Below are positions 1-8,994 of a stretch of DNA of 64,000 bases, one piece after another. The notes under the pieces are model-generated. The model was not told the DNA's origin and did no database searches. It saw only the letters and a program-made list of their open reading frames with translations. Both the position numbers and the translations under genes were made by a program. Source of the stretch: Gammaproteobacteria bacterium (GTDB taxonomy: Bacteria; Pseudomonadota; Gammaproteobacteria; SURF-13); contig JACPZD010000022.1 in assembly GCA_016195665.1 (NCBI GenBank), positions 1 to 64,000 on the forward strand, read 5' to 3'. Every line of letters begins with the position of its first letter. The first letter of the stretch is position 1.

Positions 1-70
1 CGGTCGGACGTTCCCCGCGCTCCAGCGCACCTAACACACGGTCACGCAAGTCTCTTGAATACGCATACAT
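1..70 (-). CDS. IS630-like transposase, N-terminal fragment cut by window edge
   Basis: Read on the minus strand from an ATG ending at 70, the first 23 codons give MYAYSRDLRDRVLGALERG and then ERPT. This resembles the first helix of the helix-turn-helix region that opens many IS630-family transposases. The rest lies outside the window, so completeness and family cannot be confirmed. The AT-rich 71-233 stretch between it and lptB holds no gene and probably contains the element end and promoter. In many gammaproteobacteria rpoN follows lptB, so this element may sit where rpoN is expected. Confidence 0.6.
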   Translation of the reverse strand, partial: MYAYSRDLRDRVLGALERGERPT

Positions 71-233
71 AGTCGCCCCTCCCCTATGACAGGGACACTA
101 TAACACATAAATGTAAATACTTAAATCAAAAATGCTCTAGCATAAATCATACCGACCCTATTTTAGCCGAATTCTTGGCGGTGGGGCAGGGGACGGCCAA
201 CAAACTAGGGGAATAACAGCGAAGATCATGAAT

Positions 234-959
234 TCAGAGCGTAAAGTGCTCGCCCAGGTAGACTTCCTTGACGTGTTGATCCCGCAGGATCTCGCCGGGG
301 CTGCCTTCCGCGATGAGCCTGCCCGCGTTCATGATGTAGGCGCGTTCACAGATGCCCAGCGTCTCGCGCACCTTGTGGTCGGTAATCAATACCCCGATGT
401 CACGATCGCGCAGATGCCGGATGATGGCCTGGATGTCCAGCACCGAGATGGGGTCCACCCCGGCGAAAGGCTCGTCCAGCAGGATAAAACGCGGCTCGGA
501 GGCCAGCGCGCGGGCGATCTCCACGCGCCGCCGTTCGCCGCCCGAAAGACTAACGCCCATGTTATCCCGCAGGTGGTGGATATTGAGTTCATAAAGCAAT
601 TCCTCGAGCTGCCGCTCCTGCTGGTCACGGCTAAGCCCTTGGCGCGCCTGCAGGATGGCCAGGATATTATCGGCGACCGTCAGCTTGCGGAACACCGACG
701 GCTCCTGCGGCAGATACCCGAGGCCCAGGCGCGCGCGCACGTGCATGGGGGTGTGGGTGATGTCGTGGTGGTCGAGACTGATGGTGCCCTGATCACAGGA
801 GATCAGGCCCACCATCATGTAAAAACAGGTGGTCTTGCCCGCGCCGTTGGGGCCGAGCAGGCCCACGATCTCCCCGCTCTGCACCTCCAGCGAGACATCA
901 TTGACCACGTCGCGTGTTTTAAAGCGTTTGGCGAGGTGTAGAGCCTGCAATAGACTCAT
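234..959 (-). CDS. lptB: LPS export ABC transporter ATP-binding protein LptB
   Basis: The 241-residue product is the cytoplasmic ATPase that drives LptFG and the LptC-LptA bridge to move lipopolysaccharide from the inner membrane to the cell surface. Visible motifs are Walker [10 protein letters not shown] (residues 36-44), a Q-loop at Q85, the signature LSGGE (138-142) and Walker B FILLDE just after. Length matches the usual 240 or so. It is the last gene of a minus-strand run kdsD, kdsC, lptC, lptA, lptB, 10 bases after lptA. No Lpt permease genes lie in the window. Confidence 0.97.
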   Translation of the reverse strand: MSLLQALHLAKRFKTRDVVNDVSLEVQSGEIVGLLGPNGAGKTTCFYMMVGLISCDQGTISLDHHDITHTPMHVRARLGLGYLPQEPSVFRKLTVADNILAILQARQGLSRDQQERQLEELLYELNIHHLRDNMGVSLSGGERRRVEIARALASEPRFILLDEPFAGVDPISVLDIQAIIRHLRDRDIGVLITDHKVRETLGICERAYIMNAGRLIAEGSPGEILRDQHVKEVYLGEHFTL

Positions 960-969
960 TAAGAAAGAC

Positions 970-1497
970 TCATGGCTGGGTGGGGGGCGCGGGGCCGCTC
1001 GATTTTTTCTTGGGCTGGATGATGACCCGAACGCGCTCCTTGCCTGACTTGGCCATGCTGGCGTTCACGACGCTGCGCTCGACGTCGTATTCGATACGGT
1101 TGCCGCTGAATTGGTTTTGTTCCTGCCAGACGTGGGCCCCCTCGAGCAAGATCAGCTTGCCGGTGCCGGTGTAATACTCCATCCGCTGGGACTGGGCGCG
1201 GACATCCTCCTGTTTCCCGTCGGGGCGCTGCCGGTAATGCGCCGGTTTGCCCTCGGCGAAGGCCTTTTCGATGTCGTTGTTGCGGCTGTACAGGGTGACG
1301 ATGTCGGCGTCGAGGTGGATGCTGCCCTGGGTGAGGGTGACATTACCTTTATAGACGCTCACCCCTTGTTTATGGTCTATCTCTACGCTGTCGGCCTCCA
1401 CGTTGATGGGCTGCTCCTTGTCGCTGGACAGGGCGAAGGCCGGCGCGGCGCAGCACGCCGCCAGCAGCGTAAGCAAGGCGCTAAGGATTGGGCGCAT
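970..1497 (-). CDS. lptA: LPS transport periplasmic protein LptA
   Basis: The 175-residue protein starts with a cleavable signal peptide (hydrophobic stretch ending AAPAFA) followed by an OstA-like beta-jellyroll repeat region ([12 protein letters not shown] onward). LptA polymerises between LptC and LptD to carry LPS across the periplasm. Its start overlaps the end of lptC by 17 bases, implying coupled translation. The C-terminus is basic and serine/proline rich. Size, signal peptide and neighbours all fit the family. Confidence 0.93.
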   Translation of the reverse strand: MRPILSALLTLLAACCAAPAFALSSDKEQPINVEADSVEIDHKQGVSVYKGNVTLTQGSIHLDADIVTLYSRNNDIEKAFAEGKPAHYRQRPDGKQEDVRAQSQRMEYYTGTGKLILLEGAHVWQEQNQFSGNRIEYDVERSVVNASMAKSGKERVRVIIQPKKKSSGPAPPTQP

Positions 1498-2065
1498 AGG
1501 TTCCTTTTACCTTGGAGAGCAATTGCAGCCGTTCTTCATCGAGATAAAGACGCATACCCACCGCATGAGTCAGCGAGTTTTGACTCTGCAAGGTCACCGG
1601 CTGCCCGGTCTGTGCAAATTTGTCATCGGGCAGCACCTGTAATTCCGAGGTCGTCATGCGCATCGCTTTTCCGGGCGCCGCCTGCGTGTTTTCGACCAGG
1701 ACATTATCGCGCAATACCACAAATTTTTGCTTCGGACCGACCCAACCGCGCCCGGCGGAGACCTGCCAGGGACCGTCATCGCGCTCATAGAAGGTGAATT
1801 GCGGGGCGGTGAATTCGGCGCTGCCGTCGTCGGGATAGTGGGCCAGGTAGCGCGCCTGCAACTGATGCTCCGGAGAACCCGTGGCCCCCATCGTGGTGAT
1901 AATAAAATTTTCCATGGTGTAGTCGGGATCGTGGCGGACAGTATCCTTGGAGAGGGATAGCCCGTTGTTGACGCTGAGCAACCACTGACTGAACAGGGCC
2001 AGCAAGAACAACGCGCCCAGTATTAACAGGGTGCGTTTATCGAAGATGTCGTGCAGTGGACGCAC
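1481..2065 (-). CDS. lptC: LPS export protein LptC
   Basis: LptC is a bitopic inner-membrane protein that passes LPS from LptBFG to LptA. The product has one N-terminal membrane segment (LLILGALFLLALFSQWLL) and a periplasmic OstA-like domain. A longer frame reaches 2128, but I prefer GTG at 2065, whose G is the last base of the kdsC TAG stop. This gives 194 residues beginning VRPLHDIFDKR, close to the family length, and stop-start coupling. The longer version would add a 21-residue non-hydrophobic leader copied from kdsC sequence in another frame. Confidence 0.88.
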   Translation of the reverse strand: MRPLHDIFDKRTLLILGALFLLALFSQWLLSVNNGLSLSKDTVRHDPDYTMENFIITTMGATGSPEHQLQARYLAHYPDDGSAEFTAPQFTFYERDDGPWQVSAGRGWVGPKQKFVVLRDNVLVENTQAAPGKAMRMTTSELQVLPDDKFAQTGQPVTLQSQNSLTHAVGMRLYLDEERLQLLSKVKGTYAPNP

Positions 2066-2589
2066 TAGCTGAGGTAACCCTGCAGTTGGGCCTCCAATAC
2101 ACCCCGGGCCTCCATGATCAGTTCGCACACATCGCGCCCCGCGCCCCGCCCGCCTGCGTTCGGCGTCTGCCAGTGGGCGTGTTTTTTTACCAGCGGGTGG
2201 GCGTCTTGTACCGCAATGGCGAGGCCCACCCGGAGCATAATGGGCAGGTCCACCACGTCGTCGCCGACATAGGCCACTTCGCCCGCCTCCAGTTTCAGTT
2301 TGGCGATCAACTCTTCGAAGGCAGGCAGCTTCTGCAGGCGGCCCTGGTAAACGTGCTCGATGCCTATACTTGCCATGCGCAGTTCCACGACCTTGGAGGT
2401 GCGTCCGGTGATGACGGCGATCTCGACGCCGCAGTGCTGCAACATCTTCATGCCGTGTCCGTCGCGCGAGTGAAAGGCCTTGTACTCGAGGCCGTCGTCG
2501 CCGAGAAACAGGCTGCCGTCGGTGAGCACGCCGTCCACGTCGAAGACCACGAGTTTGATGCGGGCGGCGCGGTTGAGGATGTCTTGCAT
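2065..2589 (-). CDS. kdsC: 3-deoxy-manno-octulosonate-8-phosphatase KdsC
   Basis: KdsC is a HAD-superfamily phosphatase that removes phosphate from Kdo-8-phosphate in the synthesis of the LPS inner-core sugar Kdo. The catalytic motif is VVFDVDGVLTDG (nucleophile D17, second acid D19) and the metal-binding GDDVVDLP motif follows later. ATG at 2589 gives MQDILNRAARIK and 174 residues, the family norm. The longer frame would start inside a heptamer repeat. No Shine-Dalgarno is evident: the leader directly before the ATG is the TTGTATC repeat arm. It sits between kdsD and lptC. Confidence 0.94.
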   Translation of the reverse strand: MQDILNRAARIKLVVFDVDGVLTDGSLFLGDDGLEYKAFHSRDGHGMKMLQHCGVEIAVITGRTSKVVELRMASIGIEHVYQGRLQKLPAFEELIAKLKLEAGEVAYVGDDVVDLPIMLRVGLAIAVQDAHPLVKKHAHWQTPNAGGRGAGRDVCELIMEARGVLEAQLQGYLS

Positions 2590-2595
2590 ATTAAA

Positions 2596-2685
2596 TACAG
2601 ATACAAGATACAAGATACAAGATACAAGTAAACGGCTGCCACGTTTGGCAGCTTCTTGTATCTTGTATCTTGTATCTTTTATCTG
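2596..2685. repeat. Heptamer inverted repeat, copy 1 (kdsD/kdsC gap)
   Basis: Four tandem GATACAA units (about 2599-2629) face three TTGTATC units (about 2654-2677). The spacer holds its own hairpin, GCTGCCA with loop CGTT and TGGCAGC. The repeat fills nearly all of the 99-base gap between the kdsD stop and the kdsC start, so the transcript would fold just ahead of the kdsC start codon. Confidence 0.93.
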
Positions 2686-2688
2686 CCT

Positions 2689-3699
2689 TCATACCACCCC
2701 CGCCCGCAGCAAATCGTGCATGCTGAGCGTGCCTACCAGCCGTTGTTCGTGATCCACGACCGGCAGGGCGTTGACCTTGTGTTTTTGCATGAGTTGCAGG
2801 GCTTCGGCGGCCAGCAGCTCGGGGCTGGTCGTCTTGCAGTTGCGGGTCATCAGTTCGCTGATGAGGGCGGTGTGCACGTTGACCTCGCGCTCCAGCGTGC
2901 GGCGCAGGTCGCCGTCGGTGAAGATCCCCAGCACACGTTGGGCGTCATCCACGATGCAGGTCATGCCCTGGCCCTTCCGGGTCATCTCGACCAGAGCCTC
3001 GCTCAGCCGGGCCTGTTCAGTCACCTTCGGGATCTGTTCGCCGGTGCGCATGACATCGCCGATGAGCAATAACAGGCGGCGGCCCAGGCGCCCGCCGGGA
3101 TGGGTGCGGGCGAAGTCCTGGGCCGTGAAGCCTCGCGCCTCCAGCAGCGAGACCGCCAGCGCATCGCCCATGGCCAGCGTGGCGGTGGTGCTGGATGTCG
3201 GCGCAAGCCCCAGCGGGCAGGCCTCCTCGGCGACGTTCACGTTGATGTGCACCGTAGCCATACCCGCCAGGGTGGAGTTCGGATTTCCTGTAAGAGCGAT
3301 GAGCGGCGCGCCGAGGCGCTTGATGAGCGGCAGGATAGTCAGCACCTCCTCGGTCTCGCCGGAATAGGATAGCGCCAGCACCACGTCCTTGTTGGTGACC
3401 ATGCCGATGTCTCCGTGGCTCGCCTCGGCGGGATGCACAAAAAAGGCGGGACTGCCGGTGCTCGCCAGGGTGGCCGCGATCTTGCTTCCGATATGGCCTG
3501 ATTTGCCCATGCCGAATACCACGATGCGGCCCTCGCAACCGAGCAGTATGTGGCAGGCACGGACGAAATCGTCGTCTATGCGCTGGGCCAGCGCCGCCAC
3601 GGCATTCGCTTCGATCCTGATGACCGCGAGCGCAAGTTGTCGCAGCGCACCGTCATCCAACACTCTGGGTTTGGCGGGGGCAGGTTTTGGCTGACTCAT
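2689..3699 (-). CDS. kdsD: D-arabinose 5-phosphate isomerase KdsD
   Basis: KdsD interconverts ribulose-5-phosphate and arabinose-5-phosphate, the first committed step to Kdo. The 336-residue protein has an N-terminal SIS sugar-isomerase domain (GMGKSGHIGSKIAATLAS, then HPAEASHGDIGMV, then LSYSGETEE) and two C-terminal CBS domains, the second ending with LRAGVV. Length and layout match. It is the first gene of the minus-strand Kdo/LPS run, and its stop lies three bases from a heptamer repeat. The promoter should lie in 3700-3887, shared with the divergent EVE gene. Confidence 0.95.
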   Translation of the reverse strand: MSQPKPAPAKPRVLDDGALRQLALAVIRIEANAVAALAQRIDDDFVRACHILLGCEGRIVVFGMGKSGHIGSKIAATLASTGSPAFFVHPAEASHGDIGMVTNKDVVLALSYSGETEEVLTILPLIKRLGAPLIALTGNPNSTLAGMATVHINVNVAEEACPLGLAPTSSTTATLAMGDALAVSLLEARGFTAQDFARTHPGGRLGRRLLLLIGDVMRTGEQIPKVTEQARLSEALVEMTRKGQGMTCIVDDAQRVLGIFTDGDLRRTLEREVNVHTALISELMTRNCKTTSPELLAAEALQLMQKHKVNALPVVDHEQRLVGTLSMHDLLRAGVV

Positions 3700-3787
3700 A
3701 CAATAAGTTTAACGGAATAGTGGGGGCAACAAAACCCTGCTTTAGGTATCATTAGCAAATCAGGGGTGAGCGGCGGGTCTAGGAGCC

Positions 3788-3820
3788 GCGAACGACAGTA
3801 CATGGATGTACTGGCTGGGG
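3788..3820. repeat. Palindromic repeat with ACATGGATGT core, copy 1
   Basis: The sequence GCGAACGACAGTACATGG continues into ATGTACTGGCTGGGG. The centre GTACATGGATGTAC is a near-perfect palindrome. An inverted near-copy lies at 47468-47499. It occupies the divergent intergenic space between kdsD and the EVE-domain gene. Confidence 0.8.
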
Positions 3821-3887
3821 CCTATGTAATGAACTGATGTCGCGCCAGGGAAGGCAAAGATGATTTTAACATGGGTGAGGAATGACG

Positions 3888-4346
3888 ATGAATTACTGGC
3901 TGATGAAATCGGAGCCGGAAACTTTCGGTATTGATGACCTCAAAAAGCGGCCCAAACAGACCGAACCCTGGGACGGGGTGCGCAATTACCAGGCGCGCAA
4001 CATGCTGCGTGACCGGATGAAGATAGGCGATCAGGCCTTCTTTTACCACTCCAGTTGCGACACGCCGGGCATCGCCGGGATCATGGAGATTGTGCGGGCG
4101 GGCTATCCTGACAGCAGCGCCTTCGATCCTGAAGACCACCATTTCGATCCCGGCAGCGATCCGGAAAAGCCACGCTGGTACCGGGTGGATGTGCGTTTTG
4201 TGCGTAAACTCAAGCGCACGATAAGCCTAACCGAATTGAAGTCCCATAATGCTCTGGCGGAGTTCCCGTTGCTGCAACGCGGCAATCGCCTGTCGGTGCT
4301 GCCGGTGACGCCGCAGCAGTGGAAATTTATTCTATCCTTGGAATAG
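3888..4346 (+). CDS. EVE domain-containing protein
   Basis: The product (152 residues) begins MNYWLMKSEPETFGIDDL, the hallmark opening of EVE proteins related to eukaryotic THYN1 and part of the PUA-like fold that reads modified bases. Further conserved pieces are WDGVRNYQARN, FFYHSS, GIAGIMEIV and KPRWYRVDVRFV. The target is unknown; the family is linked to modified DNA or RNA. ATG at 3888 has better spacing from GTGAGG than ATG at 3882, which would add two residues. The end is 12 bases before the efflux adaptor start. Confidence 0.92.
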   Translation: MNYWLMKSEPETFGIDDLKKRPKQTEPWDGVRNYQARNMLRDRMKIGDQAFFYHSSCDTPGIAGIMEIVRAGYPDSSAFDPEDHHFDPGSDPEKPRWYRVDVRFVRKLKRTISLTELKSHNALAEFPLLQRGNRLSVLPVTPQQWKFILSLE

Positions 4347-4357
4347 GAGGGACCCTC

Positions 4358-5407
4358 ATGCGCCTGCCTCACATTGTTGGATTGAGTTTGTTTGGTTTGG
4401 TTGTGGCGAGCACTACCCAAGCAGTCGAACTGCCTTTTGAGGTGGCCGAGGTCCGCTACCACACCCTGCCGCGCGAACAGAGCTTCGATGCCGTCATCGA
4501 GGCCGTGCAGCAGTCTACGGTCGCGGCGCAGGTCACCGGCCGGGTGGTCGAGATCAACTTTGACGTGGGCGACCTGGTGCCCAAGGACAGCGTCCTGGTG
4601 CGCATCCGCGGCGCCGAGCAGCGCGCGGGCCTTGAGGCCCAGCAGGCGGCGCTGCGCGAGGCGGAGGCGCGTCATAAAGAGGCGCAAGCCGAATTCGGGC
4701 GCGTCAGCGCGATTTACGAGAAGCGGCTGCTGCCCAAGGCCGCTTTAGACAAGGCCGGCGCCGATCTTAAGGCGGCGCAGTCGCGCGTCGAGGCGGCGCG
4801 CGCGACGCTCACCCAGGCCGGTGAACAGCTCGGCTACACCGTGATTACCGCACCTTACAGCGGCGTGGTGCTGAAGCGTCATGTCGAGATCGGCGAGACG
4901 GTGAGTGCCGGCCAGCCCTTGATGAGCGGCTATTCGCTGGAAACCCTGCGCGCCACCGCCAGCATACCGCAGCAGCAGATCACCGCCGTGCGCGGCCAGC
5001 AACAGGCGCGCGTGATTCTGACTCAGCCCGACCGCACGCTGGAATCCACCCGGCTGATCTTTACGCCCAATGCCGACACGGTGAGCCATACCTACAAGGT
5101 GCGCGCGGAGCTTCCGCCCAACCTGGAAGGCGTGCTGCCGGGCATGTTCGCCAGGATGGTGTTTGTCACGGGCGAGGAGCGGCGCCTGGCGATCCCCGGC
5201 ACCGCCGTGGCGCGCCGCAGCGAGCTTACCGGGGTGTACGTGGTGGATAAACAAGGGAAGGTCATGCTGCGTCAGATCCGCGTCGGCGTTGCCTTGGGCG
5301 CTGATCTCATCGAGGTATTGTCGGGTTTAAGCGAGGGTGAGACCATAGCCCTCGATCCCGCCCGCGCAACGGCCTATGTCAAAACCGCGCCGGGATCAAA
5401 GCCGTGA
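4358..5407 (+). CDS. RND efflux periplasmic adaptor (membrane fusion protein)
   Basis: This 349-residue exported protein bridges an inner-membrane RND pump and an outer-membrane channel. It has a signal peptide (LSLFGLVVASTTQA), a split lipoyl domain (VAAQVTGRVVEINFDVGDLV and later ITAPYSGVVLKRHVEIGE), an alpha-helical hairpin rich in Ala and Glu between them, and a C-terminal beta-barrel. ATG at 4358 is chosen because TAGGAGGGA lies just upstream; the longer start at 4319 would overlap the EVE gene. Its stop overlaps the pump start. No outer-membrane channel gene is nearby. The substrate is unknown. Confidence 0.9.
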   Translation: MRLPHIVGLSLFGLVVASTTQAVELPFEVAEVRYHTLPREQSFDAVIEAVQQSTVAAQVTGRVVEINFDVGDLVPKDSVLVRIRGAEQRAGLEAQQAALREAEARHKEAQAEFGRVSAIYEKRLLPKAALDKAGADLKAAQSRVEAARATLTQAGEQLGYTVITAPYSGVVLKRHVEIGETVSAGQPLMSGYSLETLRATASIPQQQITAVRGQQQARVILTQPDRTLESTRLIFTPNADTVSHTYKVRAELPPNLEGVLPGMFARMVFVTGEERRLAIPGTAVARRSELTGVYVVDKQGKVMLRQIRVGVALGADLIEVLSGLSEGETIALDPARATAYVKTAPGSKP

Positions 5408-8400
5408 ATGAACGGCTCGGTCTAGCGGGAACGCTCGCGCGGCGGTTTCTCGATTCCGAGCTGACCCTGCTCATCGCGCTCACCGGCTTGCTGCTCGGGC
5501 TGCTCGCCATCGTCATTACGCCGCGCGAGGAAGAGCCGCAGATCGCCGTCACCTTCGCCAACGTGTTCATCGCCTATCCCGGCGCCTCGGCCGGCGAGAT
5601 CGAGAGCCTCATCAGCACCCCGGCGGAGCAGGTGCTTTCCGAGATCGAGGGCGTCGAGCATATTTACTCCGTGTCGGAGCCCGGCCGCGCCGTGCTCACC
5701 GTGCAATTCAAGGTCGGCCAGGACCGCACCCGCGCCATCGTGCGTCTGTACAACGCCATCTATTCCAACCAGGACTGGTTGCCCGCCCGCCTCGGCGTGG
5801 GGCAGCCGCTCATCAAACCCAAGGGCATAGACGACGTGCCGATCGTCACGCTTACGCTGTGGAGCAAGAATGCGGCCGTGGGCGGCCATGATCTGCAACG
5901 GGTGGCGCACGCCATCGAGGCGGAACTCAAGCGCGTGCCCGGCACCCGTAATATCTACACGATCGGCGGGCCCGACCGGGTGGTGCATGTCGTGCTCGAC
6001 CCGGTGCGCCTCGCGGGATTCGGCATCGCCCTCGAAGACCTGCGCAAGTCCCTGCGCGCCGCCAACAGCTCGTTGATCGCGGGCGCGGCGGTGAAGGACG
6101 ATCAGGAAATACAAATACAGGCCGGCGAGTTTTTAGCCGATAGCGGTGAAATAGCCCGCCTGGTGGTAGGTATGCACAACGGCGGGCCGGTGTATCTCGG
6201 CGATGTCGCACAGGTCAGCCGCGGTCCCGATCAGCCCGAGCAGTATGTGTGGCACGGCACGGGACCGGCTTCCGGAAAAGGCGTGCGCGGCGAATTTCCT
6301 GCGGTCACCGTGGCGATCGCCAAGCAGCCCGGCGCCAATGCAGTCACCATCGCCAATCAGGTGATTCAGCGCATTGAGCAACTGCGCGGCACCTTCGTGC
6401 CCGAGGGCGTCGAGGTCACGGTCACGCGCAACTACGGCGCGACCGCGAATGAAAAGGCGGAACACCTCATCACCAAACTCCTCTTCGCCACCGCCTCGGT
6501 GGTGCTGCTGGTGCTGATCGCGCTGGGCTGGCGCGAGGCCGTCATCGTCGGTGTGGCCGTCATCGTCACGCTCGCGCTCACCCTGTTCGCCTCATGGGCA
6601 TGGGGCTTCACCATCAACCGCGTATCGCTGTTCGCGCTGATCTTCTCCATCGGCATCCTGGTGGACGACGCTATCGTGGTCGTAGAAAACATTCACCGCC
6701 ATCGCCTGGTCAACGGGCTCAGCCTCAGCGAGGCCATCCCGCGCGCGGTGGACGAGGTGGGCGGCCCGACCATCCTGGCGACTTTCACCGTGATCGCGGC
6801 ACTGTTGCCGATGGCCTTTGTCAGCGGCCTGATGGGCCCCTACATGAGCCCGATCCCGATCAACGCCAGCATGGGCATGCTGATCTCGCTCGCGGTGGCC
6901 TTTATCATCACGCCCTGGCTGAGTCTGAAATTATTGCGCCAAGCGCACGGCCACGCGGCCGCCGATGTCATTTCGGAGTCGCGTCTGGCGGGCCTGTTCA
7001 ACAAGCTGATCGGCCCGTTTCTGCAAGCGCCGGTACGGCGCTGGCTACTGTGGCTGACGATCGCCGTGCTCATTCTGATCTCGATGGGGCTTGCGGGCGT
7101 AAAACTGGTCGTGTTGAAGATGCTGCCTTTTGACAACAAATCGGAATTCCAAATAGTCGTGGACATGCCGGAGGGTGTGGCCGTGGAAAAGACGGCCCGC
7201 GTGCTGAGCGAACTCGGCGCCTACCTCTCCACGGTGCCCGAGGTCACGGACTATCAGATCTACGCGGGCACGGCCGCGCCGATCAACTTCAATGGCCTGG
7301 TGCGTCAGTATTACCTGCGGCGCGGCGCCCATGTCGGTGATATCCAGGTAAATCTTGCCGAGAAATCGCGGCGCACGCGCAGCAGCCATGCCATCGCCCT
7401 CGCGGTGCGCGCCCCGCTACAGGAAATCGGCCGCCGCCTGAACGCCAACGTCAAGATCGTCGAGGTCCCGCCCGGCCCGCCGGTGCTCGCGCCGCTGATC
7501 GCCGAGATCTACGGCCTCGATCATGCGGGGCAAATCGCCACGGCGCGCAAGGTGACCGAGATGTTTGCAAGCACCCCTGACGTGGTGGATGTGGATAACA
7601 GCATCGAGGCCGCCCCGCCCAAGCGGCTGTTTCGCGTGGATCGGGAGAGGGCGGCGCTATTGGGCGTCAGTCAGGAGACGGTCGTCAAGGCGCTCGCCAC
7701 CGCGCTCGGCGGCGAGGATGTGAGCTATCTGCATGACGCCAAGGCCAAGTATGCGATTCCGATACGCCTTGAATTTTCCGTTGCAGACAAGGCCGATGAA
7801 CAAGCATTATTAAACCTGCGCGTACCGACCGCGCAAGGCGGGTTCGTGCCGCTGTCCGATTTCACTGCCGTTGTCGAAAGCCGGCGCGAACAGACGATCT
7901 ACCACAAAGATCTGTTGCCGGTGGTTTATGTCACGGGGGATATGGCGGGCACGCTCGATAGCCCGCTGTACGCCATGTTCGAGATCGCGGCCAAACTCAG
8001 CAAGCAGACGCTGGAGCAGTTTTATTTTCGTGCACCCGGCAATTCTTATCAGTACAGCCTCAAGTGGGACGGCGAGTGGCAGATCACCTACGAGACCTTC
8101 CGCGACATGGGCATCGCCTACGCCGTGGGGATTATCCTGATCTACCTGCTGGTCGTGGCGCAGTTTCGCTCCTACCTCACGCCGCTCATCATCATGGCCC
8201 CCATCCCGCTGACGCTGATCGGCGTCATGCCCGGCCACGCCCTGCTCGGCGCGCAATTCACCGCCACCTCCATGATCGGCATGATCGCCCTGGCCGGCAT
8301 CATGGTGCGCAACTCGATCCTGCTGGTGGATTTTATCGAACAACAAGTGCGCGCCGGCGCGCCCCTGGAGCAAGCCGTGGTCCACGCCGCCGCCACCCGC

Positions 8401-8583
8401 GCCAAACCCATCGTGCTCACCGGCCTGGCCGCCATGCTGGGAGCATTGTTTATCCTGGACGACCCGATCTTCAACGGCCTGGCCATCGCCCTGGTGTTCG
8501 GCGTGCTGGTCTCTACCCTGTTGACGCTGGTGGTGATCCCGGTGCTTTATTACGCCGTGCAGCGCAGGCGCGCGGTGAGATAG
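5404..8583 (+). CDS. RND-family efflux pump, inner-membrane permease
   Basis: The 1059-residue protein has the AcrB-like layout: a first membrane helix (LLIALTGLLLGLLAIVI), a large periplasmic loop, a helix block around 350-520 including FSIGILVDDAIVVVENI with the paired aspartates of the proton relay, a second periplasmic loop, and a final helix block. RND pumps are proton-driven trimeric exporters. ATG overlaps the adaptor stop by four bases, so the two are one unit. The last 27 in-frame bases (8540-8566) recur exactly at 9286-9312, suggesting that the 3' end was rewritten by an insertion. The substrate class cannot be told from sequence alone. Confidence 0.93.
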   Translation: MNERLGLAGTLARRFLDSELTLLIALTGLLLGLLAIVITPREEEPQIAVTFANVFIAYPGASAGEIESLISTPAEQVLSEIEGVEHIYSVSEPGRAVLTVQFKVGQDRTRAIVRLYNAIYSNQDWLPARLGVGQPLIKPKGIDDVPIVTLTLWSKNAAVGGHDLQRVAHAIEAELKRVPGTRNIYTIGGPDRVVHVVLDPVRLAGFGIALEDLRKSLRAANSSLIAGAAVKDDQEIQIQAGEFLADSGEIARLVVGMHNGGPVYLGDVAQVSRGPDQPEQYVWHGTGPASGKGVRGEFPAVTVAIAKQPGANAVTIANQVIQRIEQLRGTFVPEGVEVTVTRNYGATANEKAEHLITKLLFATASVVLLVLIALGWREAVIVGVAVIVTLALTLFASWAWGFTINRVSLFALIFSIGILVDDAIVVVENIHRHRLVNGLSLSEAIPRAVDEVGGPTILATFTVIAALLPMAFVSGLMGPYMSPIPINASMGMLISLAVAFIITPWLSLKLLRQAHGHAAADVISESRLAGLFNKLIGPFLQAPVRRWLLWLTIAVLILISMGLAGVKLVVLKMLPFDNKSEFQIVVDMPEGVAVEKTARVLSELGAYLSTVPEVTDYQIYAGTAAPINFNGLVRQYYLRRGAHVGDIQVNLAEKSRRTRSSHAIALAVRAPLQEIGRRLNANVKIVEVPPGPPVLAPLIAEIYGLDHAGQIATARKVTEMFASTPDVVDVDNSIEAAPPKRLFRVDRERAALLGVSQETVVKALATALGGEDVSYLHDAKAKYAIPIRLEFSVADKADEQALLNLRVPTAQGGFVPLSDFTAVVESRREQTIYHKDLLPVVYVTGDMAGTLDSPLYAMFEIAAKLSKQTLEQFYFRAPGNSYQYSLKWDGEWQITYETFRDMGIAYAVGIILIYLLVVAQFRSYLTPLIIMAPIPLTLIGVMPGHALLGAQFTATSMIGMIALAGIMVRNSILLVDFIEQQVRAGAPLEQAVVHAAATRAKPIVLTGLAAMLGALFILDDPIFNGLAIALVFGVLVSTLLTLVVIPVLYYAVQRRRAVR
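8540..8566 (+). repeat. 27-bp direct repeat, left copy (end of RND gene)
   Basis: The bases CGGTGCTTTATTACGCCG and the following TGCAGCGCA are identical to 9286-9312. The two copies bracket the DUF433/DUF5615 pair, about 720 bases of intervening DNA. The left copy is coding sequence for VLYYAVQR of the pump. Confidence 0.95.
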
Positions 8584-8655
8584 CAGTCTCGTGAGGGAAA
8601 ACTGAGGTTTAAGCTGACGCAGCGCGGCTTTAGCGCTCGCCCCCGGAGTGTTTTG

Positions 8656-8976
8656 TTAGCCAGCCAATTCACGGACCCGGCCCGGGCGAAGTTCTGCGAC
8701 TGCAAGTTGCAGTGCCGGGACAAGCGGAAGAAGGTCGCTCAACCGGTTTGTCTTGGCGCGAAGCACAATAACGGCAAAAGGCCGATAGTTGAGTTGTTGT
8801 TGATTAGGCAGGCTCTTGTCAACCGTAACCAGGACATCGAAGCGCCCGGCCATGGCATCCAGCAGGGGGTCGTCATCAAGATCGCCCCAGCCCATCTCCG
8901 GGGCGGTTCGAACCTCGTGTATCGGCAACTTCTCGGCAAGGCCCTTCGGCACGCAACCATCTAGCAGAACGCGCAC
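8656..8976 (-). CDS. DUF5615 PIN-like toxin of a toxin-antitoxin pair
   Basis: The 106-residue protein resembles DUF5615/Mut7-C-like PIN proteins, often the ribonuclease-like partner of DUF433 antitoxins. Recognisable pieces are MRVLLDGCVP, HEVRTAPEMGWGDLDDDPLL, FDVLVTVDKSLPNQQ and AVIVLRAKTNRL. The start is GTG at 8976, 18 bases after the DUF433 stop. Members I recall usually read LLDE at the first acidic site; here the Glu is Gly (LLDG), so activity may be weakened. The pair sits between 27-bp direct repeats. Confidence 0.8.
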   Translation of the reverse strand: MRVLLDGCVPKGLAEKLPIHEVRTAPEMGWGDLDDDPLLDAMAGRFDVLVTVDKSLPNQQQLNYRPFAVIVLRAKTNRLSDLLPLVPALQLAVAELRPGRVRELAG

Positions 8977-8994
8977 CCGGACCGCCGTGTAAGG

